This document shows, one piece after another, positions 35,085 through 43,831 of a stretch of 64,000 nucleotides of DNA; the stretch's first letter is position 1, and every line of letters begins with the position of its first letter. Source of the DNA: Betaproteobacteria bacterium (GTDB lineage: Bacteria; Pseudomonadota; Gammaproteobacteria; Burkholderiales; Usitatibacteraceae). Where the stretch lies: contig JADKJR010000007.1 in the NCBI GenBank assembly GCA_016720925.1, forward strand, positions 1-64,000, in the 5' to 3' direction. The position numbers were made by a program, and so were the translations under genes. The notes beneath the pieces are model-generated. The model was not told the origin of the DNA. It saw nothing but the letters and a program-made list of their open reading frames with translations, and ran no database searches.

Positions 35085-37850
35085 TCACCCAAACAATCCC
35101 TTCCATACCCGCACGACGGCTTGCCGCTCCTCGCTAAATTCGTCGAGTCCCACCCAGGTTTTCAGCTCATTGTTATTGCGCGCACGATGCTGCCTTTCGC
35201 GATAAGTGAGGTAAGCCTTGGCAACGATCGCGGCGGGGCCTTCATCGATGATGCCCAGCGCGGCGGCGCGGGTGAGCAGCGCAAAGTTGCCGAGGTTGCC
35301 GAGGAACTCAGGATGCTCGTGCGAGTAGGCAAGAATCAGGTATTGCACGATGAACTCCACGTCGACAATGCCGCCAAGCGTGTGCTTCAGGTCCAGCTGA
35401 TCGGCGCGATCGCGTTTTTCGGCGCGCATTTTGTCGCGCATGTCAGTGATCTCACCGCGCAGCACCAGTTTGTCGCGCGGCGCGGCGAGCACCTCCCGGC
35501 GTATCGACTCGAAAGGCGCGGCCATTGATGCATCGCCGGCGCAAAAGCGCGCACGGGTGAGCGCCTGATGTTCCCACGTCCACGCGCGCTTCAGTTGGTA
35601 ATCATGAAAAGCATCCAGGCTCGATACGAGCCGGCCAGAATCGCCATCGGGACGCAGCCGCAAGTCGGTTTCATACAGCACACCACCGGCCGTCATGGTG
35701 TTGAGCCAACTGGTCAGGCGCTGCGCGAGCTTGGCGTAGCGATCGGGTTCGATCCCGGCTGCGGGATCGTAGAGGAACACCAGGTCGAGGTCGGAGGCGT
35801 AGCCAAGCTCCTTGCTGCCGAGTTTGCCGTAGCCGATGATCGCGAAACCGGCCGGGGATTGCCAGTCGTTTTTATCCGATTGAGGGACGGCTTTTTTGGG
35901 GGGCCGAGCGTCGGCGGGCAGCGCATTTGTCTGGCGTGAATTGAGCGCCCGCCAAGCGAGTACCAGCGCCACATCCAGCAACATGTCGGCGAGCGCCGAT
36001 AGCTCGTCGGACAATGCCATCACGCTCAGCCGGCCTTCGATATCCGCCACATTGAGTTTCAGCGTGGCGACTTGCTTGGCATGCCGCAGCAATTCGTACT
36101 GTTTCTCGATATCGCCATCAGCAGCGTCGCAGGCTGCCTGTAGCGCACGCCGCTCGGCCCGCCAGTCGAGCGCCGCGCTTTTATCTGCCGGCGTAATGAG
36201 TTCATCGAGCAAGATCGGATGCCGCCGCAGGAAATCGGCCGCCCACGCGCTGTTTGCCGCGATGCGCGCCACCCGTTCCAGCACCTGCGGATACTCGACC
36301 AGCAAGGCAAGATAGGTCTCCCGTTTGTCGATCGCTTCGATGAGATCAAACAATCGAAAGAATGCTTTTACCGCAGTCGCGGGCGCGTGGTCTTCATGCA
36401 GTGCCGCTTTTAATGCAAAGGGAATCAGCGTTTCCATGCGTGCGCGCGACCTGGCGGAAAGCGTCACTGTGCGTGAAGAGGAAAACCAGGCGTCAATGCG
36501 GGCGCCGATCGTCTCGGCAATCTCGGGTCCCAAGGCGGCCGCGATGCCTCTTACCTCCTGACCGAGCGCCTCGGCGCCTGGTGTCGCCGCTGAAGCCGAT
36601 CTGACCTTTCCTGCCGGTGCGGAAAACAGCGCCTCGAACTCGCCGGTAACGATGTCACGGTGCCTGTTTAGCGCCACGAGAAATGACTCCCAGTCCGGGT
36701 AATTCATCGCCTCGGCGATGCGCTGCCGGTCATCTTCGCCACCCGGAAGGGATTGCGTTTGCTGGTCATCCAGGTATTGCAGGCGGTGCTCGAGATTGCG
36801 CAGGAACGTGTATGCGAGCTGCAACGCGGTGACTCGTTCGGCGGTGAGGATACGGTGCGCGTCCAATTGCGCCAACGCTTCGCGGGTCGAACGCGTTTGC
36901 AGCGATGCCTCGCGTCCGCCGCGGATAAGCTGGAACAATTGGGCGATGAATTCGATTTCCCGAATGCCGCCTACGCCCACCTTGATGTCGTCGAGGCGGT
37001 TGCGTTTGGTGGCTTCGGCGCGAATTTGGCCGTGTAAATCACGCATCTCTTCGATGGCGGCGTAGTCGTGGTAGCGCCTATAGACGAAAGATCGCACCAG
37101 CGTCTCAAGGGCCGCAATGGTCGGCGCCGCGCCGGTGATTGCGCGCCCCTTCAGCCACGCGTAGCGTTCCCAAGCGCGCGCCTGGGTAATGAAGTAGGTT
37201 TCGAGGGCAGCCAGGCTGGAGACGAGAGGGCCGCTGTCGCCGAACGGTCGCAGCCGCATGTCGACGCGGAACACGAAACCATCGGCATCGACATGATCGA
37301 TGGCGCGGATGATGCGTTTGCCCAGCTCAGCGTGAAATTCGTGCCAGGAGCGATGGCTGTTGGCCTCGCCGTTTTCGGCATGGACAAAGATCAGGTCGAT
37401 ATCCGACGAGACGTTAAGTTCGCGCCCACCCAGCTTTCCCATGCCGACGATGAGCAACTGGGCGTGCTCGCCTTCCGGGTCATCGAGCGAAAAGCGTTCC
37501 GCCATTGCGCGCGCGTGGAACCGTTGCGCGGCGGTGAGCGTGACATCGGCCAGCGCCGATATGGTCCCGACGACTTCCGCAAATGTGCCCAGCCCGTTGA
37601 TATCCCTGAAGATGGTGTGAACCATGGCGTAGCGCCGCAGAGAACGCAGACGCGCGTGGAATGCCGCCTCGTCGCGTTCATCGCCCTTGTCGCCATTCAG
37701 CCAGGCGAGCATCGTTTCGGCCGATAGCGGCACCGCGATGCCTTCGCTGATCCGCCCGGTCAAGCCGGCATCTGCATTGCACATTCGTTCCGCATAGCGC
37801 GAGGCGCGAAACGTTTTGGCAAGTTGTGCGTCAAAGGTTAGTGCAGTCAT
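35085..37850 (-). CDS. glnE: Glutamine synthetase adenylyltransferase/deadenylyltransferase
   Basis: The protein of about 921 residues starts MTALTFDAQLAKTFRASRYA. Both nucleotidyltransferase domains are present in the polypeptide: GMGKLGGRELNVSSDIDLIF in the N-terminal half and GYGKLGSKELGYASDLDLVF in the C-terminal half. The first removes and the second adds AMP on glutamine synthetase, in response to PII and glutamine. The start is chosen at 37850; 12 more codons upstream are possible but less likely. Confidence 0.94.
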   Translation of the reverse strand: MTALTFDAQLAKTFRASRYAERMCNADAGLTGRISEGIAVPLSAETMLAWLNGDKGDERDEAAFHARLRSLRRYAMVHTIFRDINGLGTFAEVVGTISALADVTLTAAQRFHARAMAERFSLDDPEGEHAQLLIVGMGKLGGRELNVSSDIDLIFVHAENGEANSHRSWHEFHAELGKRIIRAIDHVDADGFVFRVDMRLRPFGDSGPLVSSLAALETYFITQARAWERYAWLKGRAITGAAPTIAALETLVRSFVYRRYHDYAAIEEMRDLHGQIRAEATKRNRLDDIKVGVGGIREIEFIAQLFQLIRGGREASLQTRSTREALAQLDAHRILTAERVTALQLAYTFLRNLEHRLQYLDDQQTQSLPGGEDDRQRIAEAMNYPDWESFLVALNRHRDIVTGEFEALFSAPAGKVRSASAATPGAEALGQEVRGIAAALGPEIAETIGARIDAWFSSSRTVTLSARSRARMETLIPFALKAALHEDHAPATAVKAFFRLFDLIEAIDKRETYLALLVEYPQVLERVARIAANSAWAADFLRRHPILLDELITPADKSAALDWRAERRALQAACDAADGDIEKQYELLRHAKQVATLKLNVADIEGRLSVMALSDELSALADMLLDVALVLAWRALNSRQTNALPADARPPKKAVPQSDKNDWQSPAGFAIIGYGKLGSKELGYASDLDLVFLYDPAAGIEPDRYAKLAQRLTSWLNTMTAGGVLYETDLRLRPDGDSGRLVSSLDAFHDYQLKRAWTWEHQALTRARFCAGDASMAAPFESIRREVLAAPRDKLVLRGEITDMRDKMRAEKRDRADQLDLKHTLGGIVDVEFIVQYLILAYSHEHPEFLGNLGNFALLTRAAALGIIDEGPAAIVAKAYLTYRERQHRARNNNELKTWVGLDEFSEERQAVVRVWKGLFG

Positions 37851-37965
37851 GACAAAATAAGTTGTCGTCCAGAGTGGACGGGGCACCGTTAAAATAGCAC
37901 GTAAGCATCTTCACTTCGCTAACCGATCACGCTGACAACCAGGAAGCCGAAAAATCAAAAAGTTA

Positions 37966-40900
37966 GTGTTCCACGTCGGAAAGACCGGTACGAAGGCCAT
38001 ATTCTGGATCTGCGTGGTGGCGTCGATGCTGCTGGTGGTGCTGGTGTTGACCGTCAAGTACGTCGTCATGCCGAACATCGAGCGCTATCAAGGCGATATC
38101 GTCAGCCGGGCGGCGTCCGCGACCGGCATGGATGTGTCGGCATCCGCCATTCGGGGCGGCTGGGCGGGATTCCGGCCCTATGTGGAGCTGGAAAATGTGG
38201 TTCTGCGGGAGCCCGCCAACGCCACCAAGCGCGAAGCCGGGTCCGAGGCGTTGCGATTACCGCGAGTTCAGGCCGCGCTTTCGTGGTGGTCACTGTTTGT
38301 TGGCCAGATCCGCTTTGCCGATGTCGCGCTTACCGGGCCGGAGCTGGCGCTCTCGCGAGGCAAGGATGGCCTCATCTATTTCGCCGGACGCGCGCTGAAC
38401 CAGCCGCAAGATGTTGAAGATGATGGCCGGCTTCTCGAAGCCCTGCTCGAGCAACCAGGCGTATCGATTCACAATGCAACACTGACATGGACCGATGAAC
38501 TGACCCCGGGTCAGCCGGTGAAATTTACGGATGTGGGGCTGTTGCTGGAAAAACGCACTGGTGGCCACGCTTTTGGTGTCGTGGCCATACCACCCGCGGG
38601 TCAAGCCAGAAACGTGGAAATGCGCGGCACTGTCAATATCGGCCGGGAAAGCGGGCGCTGGAAAGTCGCGGGTTCGCTATACACGGTGCTGAACGAAGCC
38701 AATCTTGCCGAAATCCGTCAACACATTACGCTTCCCGATGCGCTGCAATCGGGTTTTGGCAATGTGCGCGCCTGGATTGATATCGATAGCACCGCTGCCC
38801 CGTTGTCCAGCGTGCCGGTCGCTACGGTCGCCGCGGACACCACAGACGGCAAAGCGGTCGCTGCGTTCAATCCCATCCGCGGCATTACGGCCGATGTAAA
38901 CCTCGTCAATGCCCGCGCGCAACTAGCCAACGATCTGGCGCCGTTGCAGATCGCGAAGCTCGCAGGACGGATCGAATATGTCGCCCTGGATGGCGGATTT
39001 ACCGTCCGCAGCAAGGCGCTGGAATTTCGTACCCGCGAAGGCGTGACGTCACCCGCCGCCGATTTCTCGGTGACGCTGCAGCATCAGTCGGAGGTCGCGA
39101 GGGCGACGGGTGAAATCACGGCGAATGGCATCGATCTCAAGGTCATGACCGCGCTGCTGGAATATTTTCCGATTGGCAAGGAAATGCGCGCGGGTTTCGC
39201 GCGCTTCAGTCCGCGCGGCGTGGTGCAGCAGTCCGTGTTTTCGTGGACTGGCGCGCCCGGTAATCCGATCACCTACAAGATCAAAGGCAAGCTCACCGAA
39301 TTCGGTTCACTCACGGCCGATAGCGTGCCTGGCGTGTCCGGATTCTCCGGCACCGTGGACGGCAACGAGCAAGGCGGCCGATTTGCCGTGACGTCCAAGG
39401 ATTTGCGTCTGGATGCGCCGCGGGTCTTTCGCGTGCCATTGACTTTCTCCAGCCTTGAAACGGAAGGCGAATGGAAAGTCACCCCCGAATTGGTGGAACT
39501 AACGCTGAGTGGCGTGAAATTCGCCAATGACGATCTTTCCGGTGAGTTTTCCGGGCGCTACTGGCGCTATCGCGCGGATGGCCCGCGTGCGGCCGAGGAA
39601 AAAGGCCCGGGCTCGCTGGATCTCAAGGGCAAGTTTGAGCGCATCAAGGCAATTCGCGTCCCTGACTATCTGCCGAATGGCATCGCCGATACGCGGGCCT
39701 ACATCGAGAGTGCGACCCGCGACGGCGACGTGACGTCGGTCGATTTCATCCTCAAAGGTGCGTTGTACGATTTCCCCTATCAACACGGCAAGGGTGGGCA
39801 GTTCCGCATTGACGCCAAGGTAAAGGACATCGACTTCCGATACCTAGAAGGCTGGCCGGATGCGAACGATATCAACGGTACACTCACCTTCGAGAACACG
39901 CGTTTTGAAGCGAAAGTCGACACCGCGAAGATTTTCAACGCGCCACTGAGGCAAACCACTGTCGCCATCGATGATTTTTCCGGTTCCCCCCCCGTGCTGA
40001 CTATCCACGGAACCGCCGATGTGCGCGCCGAAGATATGACGCGGTACCTGAAGGAAAGTCCACTGATCGAGAACATTGGCGCCTTCACGCGGCACGTTGC
40101 GCTGGAAGGTCCCGGCAAGCTGGAACTTGGGCTGATGTTTTTCCTGGGTTCAAAGCAGCAGGCCAGGGTAAATGGCAAATACGCGGTCACGCGCAGCCGC
40201 GCAAAGGTGCTTGCGCTGGGTGAACGCGGCGTCGATATCACCGGCCTCAATGGCAGCGTGGCGTTCACGGAGTCAAGCGTGAAGAGCATGGGCCTCGCCG
40301 GCGTGGCGTTCGAGAATCCGCTCACGGTGAGTATCGCCGGCGCAGGCGAAACGCCGGTGACGGTCGATTTCAATGCGCGTGCGGACGTGACGCAGCTGGG
40401 CGATATCCTGCCTTTCCGTTTGCCGCAGCAGGTTGCCGGCACGACGGATTTCACCGGACGCGTCCTGCCGAAAGGGGCGGACAATGTCGAGGTGGTCATC
40501 GAATCGACAATGGCAGGCATCGCATCAACCTTGCCCGCGCCCCTGGCGAAACGTCAGGACGAAACCCGCAAGTTACGCGTGGTGTTCAGCAATACCGGAC
40601 ACGCCAGCGAAAAAATCCGCGTCACGATGGCGGGCAACGCTCCGGCGGCGACGCCAGCGGCCGACAATTCTGACACTCGCATCGACGCGCGCTTTCAGCG
40701 GCGATTCGATGCCCGCGGGATGGCCAAAGGCGGCCTGTTTGGCGGCATCGCCAGCGTCGGCGATCCCGTCGGAGATAGCGCGTTGCCGGAGGGAATGTGG
40801 TTAGCGGGCACCATGGCATATTTTGATTTTGATGGGTGGCGTGCTGCCTTTGACACTTTTTCGCAAGCACCGATTACCGGCGTTAGTCCGAAAGTTGACA

Positions 40901-42075
40901 GTGCTGGCGCAAGAAACGAATCGCCGATTGCAGGATTCGACTTCAAGCTCGGCGGCTTGCTGGCATACGGGCGCCCGTTCAAAGCCATGACGCTGAAGGG
41001 CCGCCACGGCTCCAGCGGCTGGCACATGAATGTCGACAGCGTTGAGGCGAGTGGTGATTTCACGTGGCGCCCGGCCGCGTTCAGCGATCGTGGTTTAGTG
41101 AGGGCGCGACTGCAACGATTCACGTTGACCGATGAAACACCGGCCTTGGCAGCAAGTTCAGCGTCCCCGGCTGTACCGCCGCCTGCACCCATTGAACCGG
41201 GCAAGGAGCCGGATTTTCCGGCGTTGGATATCGTCGCCGAGAAATTTACCTTCAAGGATCGTGAACTCGGCAAGCTCGAATTGCGTGCCACGCCGCAGGG
41301 CGTCAACTGGAAAATAGACCAGCTGAATATCACGAACGGACACGCCAAACTCGAGATGCAGGGACTGTGGCAACGCTACGGCGATCCGCAGGGCGGGTCG
41401 GGCAAGTCGCAAACGTCAATGAACTTGAAAATGGAAACGTCGAATCTGAACGCACTGTTCAATCAGTTCGGTTACGGCGATTACCTGAAGGGTGGCCACG
41501 CCAGGCTTGAGGGGCAGCTCTCGTGGCCTGGCCATGTCAATCAATTTCAGACAGGCATCCTGTCGGGTAATTTCAAGATCAGTGCCAGCGATGGCAGATT
41601 TGCCAAGATGGATCCGGGCGCCGGCAAGCTGCTCGGACTGATGAGCCTGCAGTCGTTACCACGCCGCATCACGCTCGATTTCAGGGACATTTTTTCCGAA
41701 GGCCTCGCGTTCAACAAAATCGAGGGCGACGTAAAGATCGCCAATGGCATCATGTCCACGGATAACTTCGAGATCAAGGGGCCGGCCGCGTACATCAAGA
41801 CATCCGGCGAGGTCTCGTTGCCGACGGAGCTGGTCAATCTGAAGACAAAAGTGTCACCGCTGGTGGGTGAGGGCGCGGCGCTCGGCGCGGCAGTATTTCT
41901 GACGCCGGTCGTCGGTGCCGGCGTGTATGCGGTGTCGAAATTGCTTGAGGGCGTGCTTTCCTATGAGTTGTCGATCACGGGGCCGTGGGATAATCCCCAA
42001 TCCGAACCGATCAAGAAGAACGCGCCCGTCACACCTGTTACACCGTCGGCCGATACCGCCAGGAAAACGCCATGA
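37966..42075 (+). CDS. yhdP: YhdP-family AsmA-like giant envelope protein
   Basis: The 1369-residue protein starts at a GTG and has one N-terminal membrane helix (about residues 10-32, IFWICVVASMLLVVLVLTVK), followed by a long beta-rich region with DUF3971-like and AsmA-like C-terminal parts (SMNLKMETSNLNALFNQFGY, RITLDFRDIFSEGLAFNKI). YhdP, TamB and relatives bridge inner and outer membranes and help move phospholipid outward. It overlaps the nitrilase gene by four bases, and is divergent from glnE. Confidence 0.88.
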   Translation: MFHVGKTGTKAIFWICVVASMLLVVLVLTVKYVVMPNIERYQGDIVSRAASATGMDVSASAIRGGWAGFRPYVELENVVLREPANATKREAGSEALRLPRVQAALSWWSLFVGQIRFADVALTGPELALSRGKDGLIYFAGRALNQPQDVEDDGRLLEALLEQPGVSIHNATLTWTDELTPGQPVKFTDVGLLLEKRTGGHAFGVVAIPPAGQARNVEMRGTVNIGRESGRWKVAGSLYTVLNEANLAEIRQHITLPDALQSGFGNVRAWIDIDSTAAPLSSVPVATVAADTTDGKAVAAFNPIRGITADVNLVNARAQLANDLAPLQIAKLAGRIEYVALDGGFTVRSKALEFRTREGVTSPAADFSVTLQHQSEVARATGEITANGIDLKVMTALLEYFPIGKEMRAGFARFSPRGVVQQSVFSWTGAPGNPITYKIKGKLTEFGSLTADSVPGVSGFSGTVDGNEQGGRFAVTSKDLRLDAPRVFRVPLTFSSLETEGEWKVTPELVELTLSGVKFANDDLSGEFSGRYWRYRADGPRAAEEKGPGSLDLKGKFERIKAIRVPDYLPNGIADTRAYIESATRDGDVTSVDFILKGALYDFPYQHGKGGQFRIDAKVKDIDFRYLEGWPDANDINGTLTFENTRFEAKVDTAKIFNAPLRQTTVAIDDFSGSPPVLTIHGTADVRAEDMTRYLKESPLIENIGAFTRHVALEGPGKLELGLMFFLGSKQQARVNGKYAVTRSRAKVLALGERGVDITGLNGSVAFTESSVKSMGLAGVAFENPLTVSIAGAGETPVTVDFNARADVTQLGDILPFRLPQQVAGTTDFTGRVLPKGADNVEVVIESTMAGIASTLPAPLAKRQDETRKLRVVFSNTGHASEKIRVTMAGNAPAATPAADNSDTRIDARFQRRFDARGMAKGGLFGGIASVGDPVGDSALPEGMWLAGTMAYFDFDGWRAAFDTFSQAPITGVSPKVDSAGARNESPIAGFDFKLGGLLAYGRPFKAMTLKGRHGSSGWHMNVDSVEASGDFTWRPAAFSDRGLVRARLQRFTLTDETPALAASSASPAVPPPAPIEPGKEPDFPALDIVAEKFTFKDRELGKLELRATPQGVNWKIDQLNITNGHAKLEMQGLWQRYGDPQGGSGKSQTSMNLKMETSNLNALFNQFGYGDYLKGGHARLEGQLSWPGHVNQFQTGILSGNFKISASDGRFAKMDPGAGKLLGLMSLQSLPRRITLDFRDIFSEGLAFNKIEGDVKIANGIMSTDNFEIKGPAAYIKTSGEVSLPTELVNLKTKVSPLVGEGAALGAAVFLTPVVGAGVYAVSKLLEGVLSYELSITGPWDNPQSEPIKKNAPVTPVTPSADTARKTP

Positions 42076-42947
42076 TCATTACGCGAAGCACCGCCGAGAT
42101 TCCCGACGCGCTCCAAAAGATGAGCCAGTCGACGCAATCCTTCTTTCGCGTGGCGGCGATCCAGATGGCGAGCGGCCCAAAGGTCGCGGGAAATCTTGAA
42201 GAGGCCACGCGGCTCATCGACATGGCGGTGAGCATCGGTGCGCGCATTGTTGTTTTGCCCGAGTATTTCGCCATCATGGGCATGAAGGAAACCGACAAGG
42301 TTGCGGTACGCGAAAAACCCGGCGACGGTCCGATCCAGCAATGGATGTCCGAGATTGCCGCAAAGCATCGCATCTGGCTGATCGGCGGGACGATTCCCAT
42401 GGAATCCAGCGTTCCCGGCAAGGTGCGAAATACCTGCCTCGTCTACGACAAGGAAGGCAGACAGGTGGCGCGCTACGACAAGATTCATCTGTTCAATCTG
42501 GCACTGGGCGCGGAGAATTTCTCGGAAGACCGCACCATCGAAGCCGGCGACAAAGTGGTGGTGGTTGAATCCCCGTATGGCCGCATCGGCCTGTCGATCT
42601 GCTATGACCTGCGCTTCCCTGAACTTTATCGGGCGATGGGAGATGTCAACATCATCGTCGTTCCGTCGGCCTTTACCGCCACCACCGGCAAGGCGCATTG
42701 GGAGGCGCTGATTCGCGCCCGCGCGATTGAAAACCTGGCCTACGTGATTGCACCCGCGCAGGGCGGTTTTCACGTCAATGGACGTGAAACACACGGAGAC
42801 TCGATGATCGTCGATCCATGGGGTGTCATCCTTGATCGCCTGCCGCGCGGGTCAGGCGTGGTCGTGGCGGGCATCAATCCGCATTATCAGCAGACGATTC
42901 GCAAAAGCCTGCCGGCGCTGACGCATCGGACGTTGGGGCTGAAGTAG
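42072..42947 (+). CDS. Nitrilase-superfamily amidase (Nit1/Nit2-like)
   Basis: The 291-residue protein has the Glu-Lys-Cys triad: Glu64 in VVLPEYFAIMG, Lys137 in ARYDKIHLFN and Cys177 in GLSICYDLRFPELY. This matches the deaminated-glutathione amidase or omega-amidase branch of carbon-nitrogen hydrolases. It shares four bases with yhdP, so is co-translated; an ATG at 42120 nearer the conserved domain is also possible. The same pair (yhdP then nitrilase) is common in Betaproteobacteria. Confidence 0.9.
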   Translation: MIITRSTAEIPDALQKMSQSTQSFFRVAAIQMASGPKVAGNLEEATRLIDMAVSIGARIVVLPEYFAIMGMKETDKVAVREKPGDGPIQQWMSEIAAKHRIWLIGGTIPMESSVPGKVRNTCLVYDKEGRQVARYDKIHLFNLALGAENFSEDRTIEAGDKVVVVESPYGRIGLSICYDLRFPELYRAMGDVNIIVVPSAFTATTGKAHWEALIRARAIENLAYVIAPAQGGFHVNGRETHGDSMIVDPWGVILDRLPRGSGVVVAGINPHYQQTIRKSLPALTHRTLGLK

Positions 42948-42977
42948 CGGATTCCCGTCCCACTCTAATCGTGGACT

Positions 42978-43043
42978 AAACTCAAGCACTGGCGCGACTT
43001 TCAGGCCATTTGTGCTCGGAAAGTCGCGCCAGTGCTTGAGTTT
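42978..43043. repeat. Intergenic palindrome family, best copy (6)
   Basis: Arms of 25 bases (42978-43002 and 43019-43043) are perfect inverted copies, around a 16-base loop AGGCCATTTGTGCTCG. It starts 30 bases after the nitrilase stop. The predicted hairpin would be very stable. Confidence 0.92.
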
Positions 43044-43111
43044 AATTCTTTAGCGATTCGCGATGCAGAGCGCCCCGCAATTCAACAACTCCCGGATGCC
43101 AAGGAAATGTC

Positions 43112-43597
43112 ATGACCGTGCTCGTCCCCATCACTGCCGAAGCCTTCAGCGAATACCTGGAGACCGCCATTGCCGGCTACGCAAAGGATAACGTCGATGC
43201 CGGTCGCTGGCCCGAGGAGGGCGCCTTGTCGCGATCCCACGCGGATTTTCGCAGTTCGCTCCCGCAGGGACTGGACACACCAGACAATTATCTATTCGAG
43301 ATCAAAACCGCGCAAAGTGGCCCAACGGTCGGATTCATCTGGTTCGCTATCGAGGAAACGCACGGGCTCCGTCACGCTTTTGTCTACGACGTTGAGGTCA
43401 AGCCCGCGTTTCGCAGGAAAGGACATGCCATGGCCGCACTGAAGGCGATCGAGCCACGGGTTCGGGACCTTGGCGTATCGAGTATTGGCCTGCACGTATT
43501 TGCCCATAACCCGGGCGCGCAGGCCCTGTATGCGAAGCTCGGATATGGCGTCACGAGTATCAATATGCGCAAGAATCTGAACGCCGGGCGCGAGTGA
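43112..43597 (+). CDS. GNAT-family N-acetyltransferase
   Basis: The 161-residue protein shows the acetyl-CoA-binding motif A (VEVKPAFRRKGHAMAALKAI) and a C-terminal GLHVFAHNPGAQALYAKLGY segment with the catalytic-region Tyr. Substrate is unknown. The start has a recognisable AAGGAAA ribosome site nine bases upstream. It is single, with a palindromic repeat upstream. Confidence 0.85.
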   Translation: MTVLVPITAEAFSEYLETAIAGYAKDNVDAGRWPEEGALSRSHADFRSSLPQGLDTPDNYLFEIKTAQSGPTVGFIWFAIEETHGLRHAFVYDVEVKPAFRRKGHAMAALKAIEPRVRDLGVSSIGLHVFAHNPGAQALYAKLGYGVTSINMRKNLNAGRE

Positions 43598-43704
43598 TTT
43601 GAACCGAAAAGATTTCGTGTGACCTCGCGTGACCCCCTTGATGCGGCGGTCCAGGCAATCAATCGCACCACACCTCCCCCCAAGCGAAGGTCATTCACGC
43701 ACTG

Positions 43705-43718
43705 TTGACCTGCATCAA
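43705..43718. promoter_or_regulatory. FNR/Anr-like site upstream of the sensor kinase
   Basis: TTGACCTGCATCAA differs by one base from the TTGAT-N4-ATCAA box. It lies 114 bases upstream of the kinase start. The rest of the 235-base gap after the GNAT gene shows no other clear feature. Confidence 0.4.
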
Positions 43719-43831
43719 CACATGTGGATGTTTAGGCGGTACTACTGTGATAAATGACACATCCATGCGCGCCATTCAGGTGCAGGATGGTGGCGAAGGA
43801 ATTGTCCCGCCAACCGCGGCGGAAAGTCAGC

